Source: Karalla daura (Eukaryota; Chordata; Actinopteri; Chaetodontiformes; Leiognathidae). From it: 64,000 bases of DNA. Location of the stretch: NCBI GenBank assembly GCA_029224185.1, contig CM055196.1, forward strand, positions 13,022,009-13,086,008. The letters are read 5' to 3'. The translations under genes and the position numbers were made by a program. The notes beneath the pieces are model-generated. The model was not told the DNA's origin. It did no database searches and saw nothing but the letters and a program-made list of their open reading frames with translations. Positions 36,201 to 49,700 of this stretch are shown in pieces. Position 1 is the stretch's first letter. Each line of letters starts with the position of its first letter.

Positions 36201-38227
36201 CTGGGACATACACAGAACACGGCAAAATGTCTCTGCCTCCTGTGGTTCGGGGTTCAAAGTACACTTATTACTGTTTGTGTCTAACAAATCTCCAACAGCC
36301 TGGCGAAACTGCTCTAAGCAGCTGCTCATTAGTGTTTGTAATAGTTGGGAGGAGCTCAGTGCTCAGTGCCATCTTGTGATGTTGTGATGTCAACAAAAAA
36401 AAGAGAGAGGGAGGGAGGGAAAGAAGGAGGGGCGGAATTGTGTGAGGAGAATTAAAGTGAGATAGAAAGGAAAAAGGGAAAAATGCAGTGGAAGTGGAGA
36501 GGCAGTCAAGGAGGTCACGAACAATGTGATTCTCTCAGTTTCCTATAAATAGACTCCACGGTTGGCCTGCCCTCACTTATTATTCCTTAATACAAATTAA
36601 AGTAAATTAACTCATATGCATCAGTGACAGTGGGTCTGATCCAGAAGTCCAGAGCTAGCAGCTTTTGCGCATGAATGCACATTTCCTTTCCTTCTTTCAC
36701 ATGCACACACGCACGCACATTAAACACACTTTTGCTTAAATAAAGTGTAACGCATTCTCTTTCACCACCCCAGCCCACACACCTATCTGCTTGAATGCAC
36801 AAAAACATCACACACACACTCTCCGGCTCCTAACGCTATCTGCTTTTCTGCTGTGGGCTATGTGCGGGCAGGAACCCGGAGAGAGGCATCCACTTCCTGA
36901 TTACGCGTGGATTTGTCCCTGACACCGCCATCGGAGTGGCTCACTTCTTGCTGCAGAGGAAGGGCCTGAGCAGACAGATGATTGGCGAGTTTCTGGGAAA
37001 CAGCAAGCTGCAGTTCAACAGAGATGTCCTTGAGTGAGTGCTGAGTGAATATTTGCCATTGAATAGATTTGTCACAAGCCCTTAATAACTTTTTTTTTTC
37101 ATTTTGTCCATCCATCCATAATTTTACCTGCTTTGCACCTTAACATTATTGTGGGGACACACACTATTCACTCAGGAAGTCAGTAAATGACAAAAACATG
37201 CATGTTTATAGACTGTGGGGAAAAGTTGAGTATCAAGAGAAAACCCATGCATACACACAAACTTCACACAGAAATCACGTCTAGGTGACTGCACTACCTT
37301 CCACCTCTTCTCTTTTATTTCTAAGAGATATATACATATACATTAAATATAGCATTCTCACTAATAAGAAGCATCCTGACTTTTGGCTGAATTTCACTGA
37401 GTCAATTCCCAAATTTGAAAAAGGAACTGAAAATGTCCAAAGCTGTCAAACTGTCAAACATTTCCAGTTTCACAGCGCAGGTTCTCTGTGAATAATTTCC
37501 AGACTCGGTCCAACATGTTGTCGACATCATTGGGGTAATTTTGCCAGGCTTTCAAAAAGCATCTCCTGAGCCAAAAAAAAGACACTCTGCAATACATTTT
37601 CACAGGCTGACTGCTAGTCCCAATAACATGCAAAGTGACATTTGAATTGCCAGCTTGTGAAAATGTCCCTACTCTTTATGACACTTCATCTTTTAGTGAA
37701 CCTTTGAATTCATCACGACAACCCGTCTAATGGATCATTTGACCGGTTGCCTTGTGGAAAAAGGGGACAGCCAAAGTCAATTTATTTACATCTTATTGAC
37801 ATTTATAACTGCAGACTTGATTTCCTACTTAGCTGAATGACACATTGGGTTTGACACAACAGTCTCACCTCGAGGCTCATTTAGTGGCTGCTGTGGAGGT
37901 TTCCAACACATCACATGGCCCTCATCAGTGGATTGAGTTTACTTAATTGGCACCGCACTGCGGTCGCTAAAACTTTAAATTATTCTACGCAGCTCCAGGA
38001 CCTCTCCCCCAAGCTGTCTTTAAAGTTAATGATCAAAGTTCAGCCATGTCCTTGGAAACAATCCCACCTCAGTGTCCATTAAGTTGCATTTCAGTGGCTT
38101 TCAATCATATATTTACTGTGCATCTAAAACCAAGAGAGAGAACGAGAGAGAGAGTGGGAATAAAAAATGAAATAACCATTTTGCTTCACTCTGACTTTAA
38201 TGCTTTAGTAATCAGGTGTGTTAAAAT

Positions 38228-38288
<61 letters not shown>

Positions 38289-38790
38289 GCGCACACATAC
38301 ACACAGCAATTTGACATGCAGCACTGCATGCATACATAAATGCAAGACCATGAAAACACTCTTTTACCTAATGCTTTCACACCCATCCTTTTTGCAGCCA
38401 GCCCGTGTAGACAGAGATACCGGATAGAGAGGCTTTTTGCTGAGGTTGTTGCAGAGACTGTAGAAATAGGTCACTGCACTGAACGCACACTCATTCACTC
38501 ACACACTCACTCACTCACACACACACACACGCACACACACACAGAGCACACAACCTCAGCTCCTTTCATTCAGACCAATAGACACACAGGCCTGGACACA
38601 AATTACCCACCGCACGTCAATGTATATGTGCAGTTCAGACTTTCCTCAGACTTTCATGTGCCTCTCTCACCCCCTCGCTCTTAAGATATCATTATTTCAT
38701 CCTCTCATCCCTTTCTTCCCATCGCTCTTATCTTACACTGTCGCCAGGCCATGTATTCTGTATTGATTTTTGCAAGTGCATGTTGACGCA

Positions 38791-38821
<31 letters not shown>

Positions 38822-41800
38822 GTGCCATGTTGCCTCTGTGTGCCTCTTCCAGGTCAGTGGTTCTATAATGGAAGTATGACTGTAAGAGGGAGATTTGCCA
38901 TCAGCACTTGGACACTCATAGTTTGATGCACACGCACAAACACACTCTTGTCGCAGGCTCGCTCGCTCACCTTCCTATCAGAGTGACACACAACAACTGA
39001 ATCCAATCTCGCTTTCTCTTTCGCACCCCGCCCTCCTCCTATCTCTCTGTCTGTCCCTTTATAGTTGCGTTGTGGATGAGATGGATTTCTCAGGCATGGA
39101 GCTCGACGAAGCCCTGAGAAAGTTCCAGGCTCACGTCCGTGTTCAGGGAGAGGCGCAGAAAGTGGAGAGACTCATCGAAGCCTTTAGGTAAGACTGTCAA
39201 CTCACTCACAGCCAGGCCTGGCTGACTAACGGGCTCTGGCTTCGCTTTTTCAACACAACGCAGCACAATAACGGTCCATCACAGGACTGAGGGGGGCTTG
39301 TTAGGGCACACTGAGCTTTTTAAAATGAATGCACTTTTGCCTGTAGCCACCTATGCAAAACAAGATGAAAACATGTCCAAGAGAAAGTTCATATATTTTG
39401 CAAGAAAAGATAAAAACAATATATATTTTTTTATGATCTCATCTTTCAGCCTCTGGGTGGCAGATGCATCCAGAAGGGCATACTAATGTGCTGACTTTAT
39501 AGACACTGTGTCAGCCTGGTCCTGGAAGCTCACTACAGTGGGCTGTGATGAAACCAAAGTCTTGTGTCATTAACAAATTGCTCTGATTGCTGTAACCTTT
39601 GACTAAACTCAGCAGTGCTTGATTGTCAGCCAATCACTGCGGAGATCTGAGCTGCAGGCAATCAGTGTGTGTTCAGGACAAAAATAGATGCTCCATTTCA
39701 CAACTTTCTTCCCTGTATGGCACACTGTCACATGAATCTTCGGGGTCCATCGGCTGTTTGTATGTGCTCGACAGTTAGTGTGTCAATTCCAATCCCGCCA
39801 AATTACACATGAATATGCAAAAGCGAACGTTAGCCTGAGTTGGTTTGCTGCTCATTTTGTCAGTGCTGACTCCTGCCCTCCAGTCACCAAAATTCATGGG
39901 CATATTTACCGGAGAAGACTCATTTAAATACCAAGAAGGCCCAGGAGACCTTATGAGTGGACCGTCTAGTGTTGCTTCTAACAAACTCCTGAACAAAAAT
40001 GCTTTTTACATTTTTTTTTTACTGTTGCTATTTTACCTTCACCGTGCAAAAGTCTCCTAAGGCAGAAGGAAAATGCAACTGGCGCCTCGTCTCCTGCCAG
40101 GCATCGACCTTGAAATGTCCTGGTAATATCCAGGGATTCCTCCGGGGACTGAAAACTCAATAAAAACGGCCATCATTGTTTTCTCTTTCAGAGTAATTGG
40201 TTGCATTGCCGTGTACATTTAATCTCCCTCTGCTGATGTGCCGCTCTCTCCCTCAGGACTGTCAGCAGTGTCCCTGCCAGCATTTGAGTTGAGCCACTGT
40301 CCCTTTCAAGCCATTAACTTGGATGTCCTCTTGAATTACATTAAACTGCGGGTATAATTCATTGATAGGGGAGTGTAATCACCATAGAAAATGTGCAGTG
40401 TGTTAATTGTTCTCCATCCCTTTTCTGGTATCTACGATGTTAGATCCTTGTATGTCTGCCGACTATGATGTTGTCCCAATGTCCTACAGACAACATCCTC
40501 ATATTCTCATAATCAGCTGAGGCTGATGGGAATTGTTTTTTGCTTTGAGGTATTTAATCATATATCAAAGCACTAAACAAAGCCGGGCAACATGGTGGCT
40601 GGGGAGAGGGCTGTCGCCTCACAGCAAGAAGTTACTCGGTTCAAATTCCGGCCAGACTCAGACTCTTCTCTCCTGGTTTGTGTGGGTTTTTGTCTGGATA
40701 CTGCAGTTTCCTCACACAGTTCAAAAGCATGCACATTTAGGCTGATCTGAGATTAAAAAAACATGCTCCTATGTGCATATGTCCTGTGATGGACTAGAGA
40801 CCTTTATTCTCTGCAACATCGTCGTCTACAAAGTGGGTGAAATATTGGATGGATGAGGTTAGATTTTATTTATGGTTTTGAAATACCCTGACAAGTCCTG
40901 AGGGCAACAAGATGCCTGAACCGAATTTCACAGCAATCTGAAATTGGTGAAGCATGTAGCCTCCTCAGACTAACCACCTGCTACTGTGGCTGATCACAAC
41001 AGATCAGGAAATACAGGGTTTCATTCTTTTTATAATGTCCTGCAGCAGCTGGGCCCCGTAATAATAGCAAAATCTCACTGACAGGGATAATTAGCACATA
41101 TGTTCGCAACTGCTTTCAGCTTCGGATTAATACACATTTGGAGCTGCAGTGAGTACTTAGAGCATCAGAGTTCGAAGCATCCGGTTCGAAATAAACTCCA
41201 CATCTATGTTCGGCATAAGAAAAGAACACATTGCTCAGAGGCTGGGGTGTCTTAATAGATGCAGTCGGATGCAGTATATCATGAGCTTGTTAGAGGCATT
41301 CTCTGGTGGTTTTAGTCTTTTTATGGGATTTGAGAATGGCTTGAAAAAAATATAGATTATCGCCAGCGCTGTGCATTGAGCCAAGCGAGCTCTCACTGCA
41401 AGCAATGAGTGGTGAGAAACATGTGGAGAAGGCGCAGTCATCACACTTCTACTGTCTGCTTCTGATTTGAGGGCCAATCAGAACACCCGCTGTGGCCATC
41501 AGTTAATCACATCACACTCAATCATGCACGCCGAGCCCCCGGGTGCAGATTACAAATCCATCAGCGATCCGAGACCACACTGTGCGTCTGCGCGTACGTG
41601 TGTGTGTAGCTGCAGCTGAGAGCACGGGTCAGAAAGGAGCAGGCTTTATCGGGACAGCCAGACATCCGATGCCACGTCTGTTACGTAACAGATGTTATGT
41701 CATCTGTTTGAAGCGTGTTGTACTCTTGTCGTGAGTAGTTCCTTTTAATGTGTAGTGGTATTTGTGCCAGCTGGCATGCAACTTTCATATGCAGATATGA

Positions 41801-43663
41801 AGATAAGAGATTGGGAGCTAGTGTTTAAATAAACTGGTTACGTAAGATGAGACGAGAGCCACGCTTGAAAATGTGTGAATGAAGCACACACACACACACA
41901 CACAGGTTTTATTTATTCACACAGTGCCTGAGCACACATACACTTACAAATCCATGAACACTCCCATTTGCACACATACGCACACACACAAACAGTGGAT
42001 CCAGCCTTAGCCTCAAGTCTTTGATGAATTTGCCGCAGAGTTATATACAGTTGGCAAATCACGGGGCTCCGTTGTGCCTCTGTGTGCCTACAGTATGTAT
42101 GCGTGTGTATGCATATTATATCTGTAGCAGCATTAGTGATGAGCAGGGTCTATTCTCCCTCAGGCAAAAAAAAGGCTTTGCTGTTGAACTGGGCTGTCGT
42201 CGATTGATACCCTGTTCCTGCTCTCTGGCCTTGGATCGTGTGTGGGGTCTGGGATAAAGGGTTGGGGTTGTGCAGGTCTCAGATGTGGCCTGGCATATGC
42301 TTGCATACCCTCTGACAAGTGCATACTCCTGTGGAGCAAAAGCAGCCCTCTCCATGTTTGCATCCTGCCTGGCTGCAGAGATAAAAGCCTCCCACCAATG
42401 AAATGCCCCACTGTGTAAGTGTAAGTGACAGTAAGTAAGGGAGATGTGGGGGAAGGAGGGGTAGGATGGAGAGTTTGTGAAGCCTCTGGGCAGCAGAGGA
42501 GCAAAGAGAGTCTGAATCCAACATCTCTGGTTCAGAGGCGACCTGGCCAATGTTGCTTCGGCTGGGCCAGAGCTGTTTTTGCACTGTCAAATGCACAACT
42601 ACAATCAAACAAGATACTTGTTTGGTGACACATTGGCTTTGAAATTGAGCGAGGAACACCGATCACAGAATCAGCAAGGCCATTCTCTGTGTAGCCATTA
42701 AAGCTTAATATGTACTCATCTCTTGTAATGATGTGCTGCCTGATTTTGTTATTGCGCCCCATCGTGCCCTCACATTCCAGGACTTCCTCTCGCTGCTGAT
42801 ATTTTGCAATGTAACACAGTTTGAGGTGGTCCAGCAATTTCACGGTGCAGCCGGGCCCAATTACAAAGTCACTGAGAGCATTAAAATCATGAAGATACAG
42901 GGGTGCTCGACGGAGTTTCTGGCATTAAGTCTTCCCTCTTTGATATTAAATTTTCAATGTGCGGCCGTTACCTTGGCTAGCTCTGTCTCTCCCACACACA
43001 TCAATGGGACTTCATGGTAAAATAAAAATATGAACAGATGGACAAAATGTTCATGAAACCACCTTGTTTGAAGCAATTCAAATTGAAAAGGATAACACAG
43101 GTCCTCTAAATTGTCAAGTCTGCATATCCTTGAAGTTTTTGAATGAAAATAAAACCCTCATGGTGGTTGGAATTATTATAGACCAGGAGATAGACAAGAA
43201 ACATCTCTCATTTTTGGAGATATAATAGTGCTGTAATGACCAGAGGAAGACTTGACAGATGACGGTTTAAGGGGCACGCTTCATCGCCCTCTCTCCCACC
43301 GTTTCACTCACAGCCAGCGGTACTGCATGTGTAATCCGGATGTGGTGCAGCAGTTTCACAACCCCGACACCATCTTCATCCTGGCCTTCGCTGTTGTCCT
43401 CCTCAACACTGACATGTACTCACCCAACATCAAACCCCAGCGCAAAATGGGCCTGGATGACTTCATACGCAACCTGAGAGGTAAGTGTCTTTAAATACAG
43501 CACAGCATGGAGAGGAGAAAGTGAGTGTTTCCTTATATAGCTGCTGTTTCTGTCATTTCAGCGAGTTCCTGTGACTTTCAGACTTGTTTCAACATTTATG
43601 GAAGCTATAGTAGCTTTGAGAGGAAAGAGTTTGAATATTAGTTATAGATAGTAACCACGGGCA

Positions 43664-43713
<50 letters not shown>

Positions 43714-46700
43714 CGTGCACATGCCCATTTAAAACCCTTTACTGCAGATCATGATGAGGTGATCCATGGGAGAGATACGTCAGGAGGAATGATAAGGAAG
43801 ACGGGGAGGAGAGCAGAGGGCAAGGGAAGTCTTACACCGAGCACTCTCTTATCAAGCCCACTATCAGTAATTTGAGTGACAGCTTCTTGAAGTGAAATAA
43901 ATTACTCAAAGAGGAAGCGGATGCTCGCCTCTGCTCGCCAATGTCGAGAAAACCATCAGCTGTGCGGGATGAGATTTCTGATATCCTTGAGTCAGTGCTC
44001 GGCCCCAGAGACCGTGGCGTCGACCCGTTTAATTGAGACTCGCTGAGTGTTTGATTTACGGATACTGGGTCTGGTTTCCGGAAGAATCTCATCACCTGCT
44101 TTCCCCAAGGGCCGTCCACATGTTCGCCATCCAAAGGTTGGACAGATAGCAGCATTCACCACTAAAGTCAACTTTAAAACGGAGCAGTTTGACTTCATGG
44201 GAAAATCCACTGTGAAGCTCAATATCTTTCCTTTTGGTCACATAATATGGCACAGCACCGGTTTCATTTGGGACCAGAGCACACGCTAGTGAGGGAGTCA
44301 TTGTGCTGGTCTTTGCGACAATGGAGCGACTACCCGGGCACAATGACAGCATGCACACTGTGATAAAAGCACATTTTCTCATTCGCAGCCGCCAACGCTG
44401 CTATGCAATAAAACTAATTTGGATGTGATATCTTAGATTAAAACTACATGAGCCCATACAGCTGGGCTGCAATTCACTGATTATTAAATGTTAAATCTGG
44501 ATCCGCATTAACTTCCTGTGTGGCGGCCGTTAATCTACCCGAGGATCCGAACAATTAATGTACTCGCAATCAAAGTCTGTGGATCATAAAAAGACCTTCA
44601 TGTTAATTAAATATGTCAGGTTGGATTTTTGATTTGGAATCACTGAGCCACATGCACGCTATTAAGAGCAGCCATTATTGTCTACTCTATTAAAGAAGGT
44701 CAATGAGTAAGAAATTAGTCACCAAAATAAGTCACATGAGACTTATTTAGTCATTTTTTTTATCACTGATATGGGACAGTAAGCATGAAAGCACTGTGAC
44801 TGCACCAGTGCTGCTCTCCCCTGCTGCATGAAGCTGCAGAATGAGATGCCTCCAGATCTATATTAAATGTCCCACTTAAAACTTTACTAAGGTTGTTTCA
44901 AATGAAAGGTCAGCCAGATCCATTAGAAAGCTAGCCACCCTTTTCCCAACACATACGCACACAACAGTAACGCTGTAATGTCTACAGCAGATAAGCCTAT
45001 AGATTCTATCAGCATTCATAGATAGTTAAAAGTCCAACTCTGCTCTGTCTATCTCTACTGTATAGGTAGGATCTTTAATACTTTTTGCAAAAAAATGGTG
45101 AACAAAAATGTCAGTGAATAACATCTGGGGGTACAGAAAGCACACACACAGACACAGTCATGAAAGAAAATGAAGAACTCAGGACAGGTAAGATATAGCT
45201 ACACTTGACACAAAAACTTGCTAAAATCAAATAGGAAACCAAACTTAAACCCAAATAGAAGAACAAATACTACTTGAGCAGGGGCGTCCCTCTCATCCTC
45301 AAAAAGCTCTTGAAGAGCATCTCTCGTTACTCTCACCAACTGAACACGGCTCTCGTTCTTCCTTCTCCTTACCTTCTCCCTACCCATCTCCTCTCAACTA
45401 GTGCATAAACTCTGCACTTGATAGGCTGCAAAATATAGAGGTATTTATTGTCACACTAGATGTAGCTTGGATGTTCTTTTTGTTTACAACCACTTTCCTT
45501 AGTTTCAATGTGAAGCAATATCTTTATGTAAAATCCAAGTGCAATGTAGCATAAATAGGAATTACCCCTTATGAGAACAAGTACATCAAACTGTACTGAA
45601 GTAATGAACCATTCAGCATGTTGGAGGTGGATCTGCAGACGACTTCTCATCTCGATCACAACTCTTAATGGGCTGTTGCTCCCTCAGGTGTGGACGATGG
45701 AGCAGACATCCCCAGAGAGATGGTCGCGGGGATTTATGAGCGGATCCAACAACGAGAGCTCCGCTCCAACGAAGACCACGTCACCTACGTGAGCCGGGTG
45801 GAACAGTCCATCCTGGGCCTGAAAACCGTGAGTGCTATTTTGCGGTCAGATCTCTCATTTCTCCGCACCCTCCCCACCGGTGTGTGCTGACAGCTCTCTG
45901 TCGTGTCACAGATTGTTTCAGCGCAGTCTGTCCTCTGTAGTTTCCATCATCTCTCTCCCTGGTCTCTTTAACCTCGTCTCCGTAGATCCTCGCTGTGCCT
46001 CACAGACGTCTGGTTTGCTGCTGTCGCTTGTTTGAGGTGCCTGATGCCAACAAGCCTCACAAGCAGAAACTGTCCCAGCTCCAGAGAGAGGTCTTCCTCT
46101 TCAATGACCTGCTGCTGGTAAGTAGCTGCTGTTCTCTGACTCCCCACAGTAAGTAATATATGCACCTGTAAGCCCAAGTCACATATAGTATGTTACAGTA
46201 ATACAGCTGTGTTGTGTGTCTCTGCTGCAGATCCTGAAACTGTGTCCCAAGAAGAAAAGCTCGGCATCGTACACGTTCTGTAAAGCAATGGGTCTTCTGG
46301 GAATGCAGTTTCACCTCTTCAGCAATGAATGTGAGACGCTTTTATTTGATTTTTTTTGGTATTTTTCACTCCGCAGCAGTTTATACTCAGCCCAGTTCCA
46401 CTCGGGTGCTGAGAAAACGCTGAGCTAACTGTCTGTCATATCGGGGTCAAGACCCCGGAGTGAATTGCCGACTGGTCACCAGTGAAACAAAATGAACACA
46501 ACTCGCAATAAATGTCGGACAGGGAAGTCGCTTGCTCAGGTCCAAGCAATGCTTTGAGATGAACTGTTTGTAATTCTTTGAGCTTTGAGCTCAGGATTAA
46601 AGGCATTTTGTGGTGAAGAGGAACCTGGAATAAATAAGGCGGAGAATGCACATTTGGTAGGTCTGCTTGTGTATAAGCATTTTCACTATCCAAATCATTG

Positions 46701-49700
46701 TTCATTGCTTCAGGTCAAGTCATATTTAACATCATGGTATAACAAATGAAGCTGTCGTAAATGACAGTGATATTTGACCTAAAATTAGTTTTGCAGGTCG
46801 TGCATAAAAATGGACATGACCCAGTTGAGAAGTTCATGTTGTGCCGATCGTGAATGACTGCACTAAATTTAATTTGGCTTCGCTGAGGCAGTGACGCAAG
46901 CGCAGCTAAAACTGTTTGACTGAGAAGAAAATCAAAATATTTCTGCAAACCTTATGCTAGGGTGTTCAAAAAGACTTTGCTGCCAACAGAAACACGTTTG
47001 GCCAGAAACCTCAAAGCACTGATTTGTTTTATTCTTAGCAACAACATTTTGTGAAGTAGAAACTAAGGGAAAACTGCGACTCTGAGGTAAAGATCCTCAA
47101 ATCCCGCATCCTGTTTTAGAATCAGGTGAAAGCACTTTTTTTTATCCTTTTGACACTTTTGTGTTTTCATCAGATTATGCCCATGGCATCACCATGCTGA
47201 GCCCTTTTACCTCAGAGAAGAAGCAGCTGGTGAGTTTCTGCTCCCCGAGTGGAGAAGAGCTCAGAAAGTTTGCAGAGGAGCTCCGAGAGGCGATCACAGA
47301 AGTCAATGAGATGGAACAGATACACATCCAGTGTAAGGCAACAAACCCGCACACACAGCAAGCACGTGATGCACTGCAAAGTATGCGTCAGGTTGCAAAT
47401 GTATCTCTCCTGTGTTTTAGGGGAATTGGAGAGACAACAAGGCATCCAGCCCCACGGCATACACACCAATGGCGGGCAAGTGGATGTGCACACAGGACAC
47501 GGCTCCCCCTCAGGTACCGATTCTTCTCGCGCAGCAGAAATCCACAACATAGCATACATTACACATAACATACATGCATATATTACTCAAGGCAGTGCTG
47601 GAAATAGGACAACCCAGCGAGACGCTTTAATACAAGTAGAAAGATAGACATGTCTCCCAATCAGATGGCCTGAAATTTTACTGCCACGGCTATTGTCCAA
47701 ATCCATTATCTTACCCATTTTGTATTGAAAGATTTTGCCAGAGACTAGATTCGATTCGATTTGTTTTTCCTGCATACACATTTTTTAACAGTTATACATA
47801 GCAAGTCATTTGCATGCATTTCTGTGTCAAATGAATCAAAATGAACAAAATGTGATAGTAGTGAGCAAATTACTTTGGATCCAAATTTTTACATTTGGCA
47901 GTCCAAAGTCACACTTAAACCTTGGGGCAATTTAGGATTTGACAAACCAGCTAGATACACCATCAAGAGACGAGGTGGACTTTAGGCTTGAGGCATGTGA
48001 ACATCTTTTCTCCACCAGTGAGCTGTTTGTCTCTGCCTTCGGTCCTTATGTTCAGTAAGAATCAAAGGAGCGGGGAGTCATTCTCCAGAATAATGTGATC
48101 ACATGATGTCAGTGTGCCAGACTGCATCACAGATTGCTGATTGGCTGCCATTTAGAGAGCAAATGCTGTGAACAACAAATAAATAAACACACTCACACAC
48201 AAAAAAGGACAGCCAGTGGACTCAGTTTCAGACAATTCAAATATGAACAGTCTTTCTCCAGAATGACTCACTCCACCCCTTAACAAAAGACGGGCGTCTG
48301 GATGAAGGCCCGTCTCTCAGACTGTTTATTTTTGCAAGTTCTATCTACGAGGCTGAAATCTGCCTCGTTGACTTACAAATCCGCTCCCTCCCTGCAGGCC
48401 AGCAGGATCCATATGATAAAACCGGCAACAACAACACAGTAGAGGTAAGTGCTAAATCCGTTCTCCTGTCTGTCAGGTAAGTGCGTGCGCTCAGTGGGTG
48501 TGGTTTTCTTTGCGTGTGCGTGCCTGTGTGTGTGTGTGTGCGAAGTGTGTTTAGACAAGGACTGTGCCTCACCCAGAAAAGAAAGTCTGCTTTATGCTTT
48601 GCTTTAAAAGAGCACCGCCTGAGGCAAATCCTACTATGCAGCCTAGGACACAAAGGCCACTGAGAGGAGGCTGCTGTAGCTGCGCAACAAACAGGCTCTT
48701 TCTGTGCCTCACGAGTGGATCAGTAGCCACTCTACTCTCAATACGACATCCCTTCTTTCATCAGCTGCTTCTCGCCATCCTTTACTCTATAAGCCCTTGC
48801 AAGCCACCATAAGCCTGGCTGGCTCTTAGAATACCATCTACAAAGCCAGATAAGCTTGATACTGTTAACAGTCTGTTGAGTGTGTGGGTGGGTGTGTGTC
48901 TGTAAACCAGCCCGTCCGTTAACTAAGCATAGTGACAGAAGCCGTTTCCCCACTTTTCCAGGTTTCTCTCCCTTTGCCCATTCTCTCATACCTCTCTCTC
49001 TCTTTCCTGCCTCTCAGCCAGTCCTTTAGAAGTGTAAATAAGTGTGTTAGGGAGACACCACGCCCTCGGTGTCACCTCTCTCCTCTCCCCGACACTCCCT
49101 GTATATTTTAGCTTCTCATTCTGCCCACTCATCGACCATGCTCGCACACACGAACAAACAAAAATCCAAAATGTTCCCTGTCATGATCTCTGACCAAAAA
49201 TCTCTCTCCACCCTGGAATCCCTTCATATTTCTGGGCTGGTGTGTGTAGTTAATGAGAGATAGTGTGAATCATGTGGCAACATGATTGAGGGAAACGAAA
49301 AGAGTGTGTACGTGTGTATTCTGCATGCGCTCGCTCTGCATGCTCCTGTAACCGATCTGCATGCCTGCATGCCCATGTGCGTAACACACCAGAGGGCTGC
49401 GTAGAGGCTGCGTTCAGGCTGGTAACTCCTCATGCGTTCTCTGACTGTTCCTAAACTAGGTGTCAATTCACAACAGGCTGCAGACCTATCAACTGAGCCA
49501 GCCCAGCATTGATTCGGCGCCTCTGGCCCTGGCGGCGCCGCCCGCCCTGCTCAGCTCCGTCCAGTCCGGGGAGCTGCGTCCAGAGACGCTCATCCAGTGC
49601 CAGCAGATTGTCAAGGTGATTGTGGTGGACCAGAGCGGGCGAGGGCGCATGGAGGCCTTCCTCAGCCAAGGGCCGGCCACGCATCAGCTCATCCAGTCGG

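Larger units (their letters stand above)
36060..45750 (+). other. iqsec3: Sec7 catalytic domain of iqsec3 (spread over exons 5-9)
   Basis: The domain starts near RKRLYRIGLNLFN at the end of exon 35370-36118. It continues through GVAHFLLQRKGLSRQMIGEF, the VQGEAQKVERLIEAF glutamate-finger segment (39065-39187) and FAVVLLNTDMYSPNIKP (43314-43480, motif 2). It ends in exon 45688-45827. All core motifs are intact, so exchange activity is expected. Confidence 0.9.

Noticed and set aside
43832..44382. Overlapping open frames in iqsec3 intron 8
   Set aside because: There is no acceptor/donor pair in phase, no recognisable domain, and the flanking exons join directly in phase (GLR|GVDDGAD).
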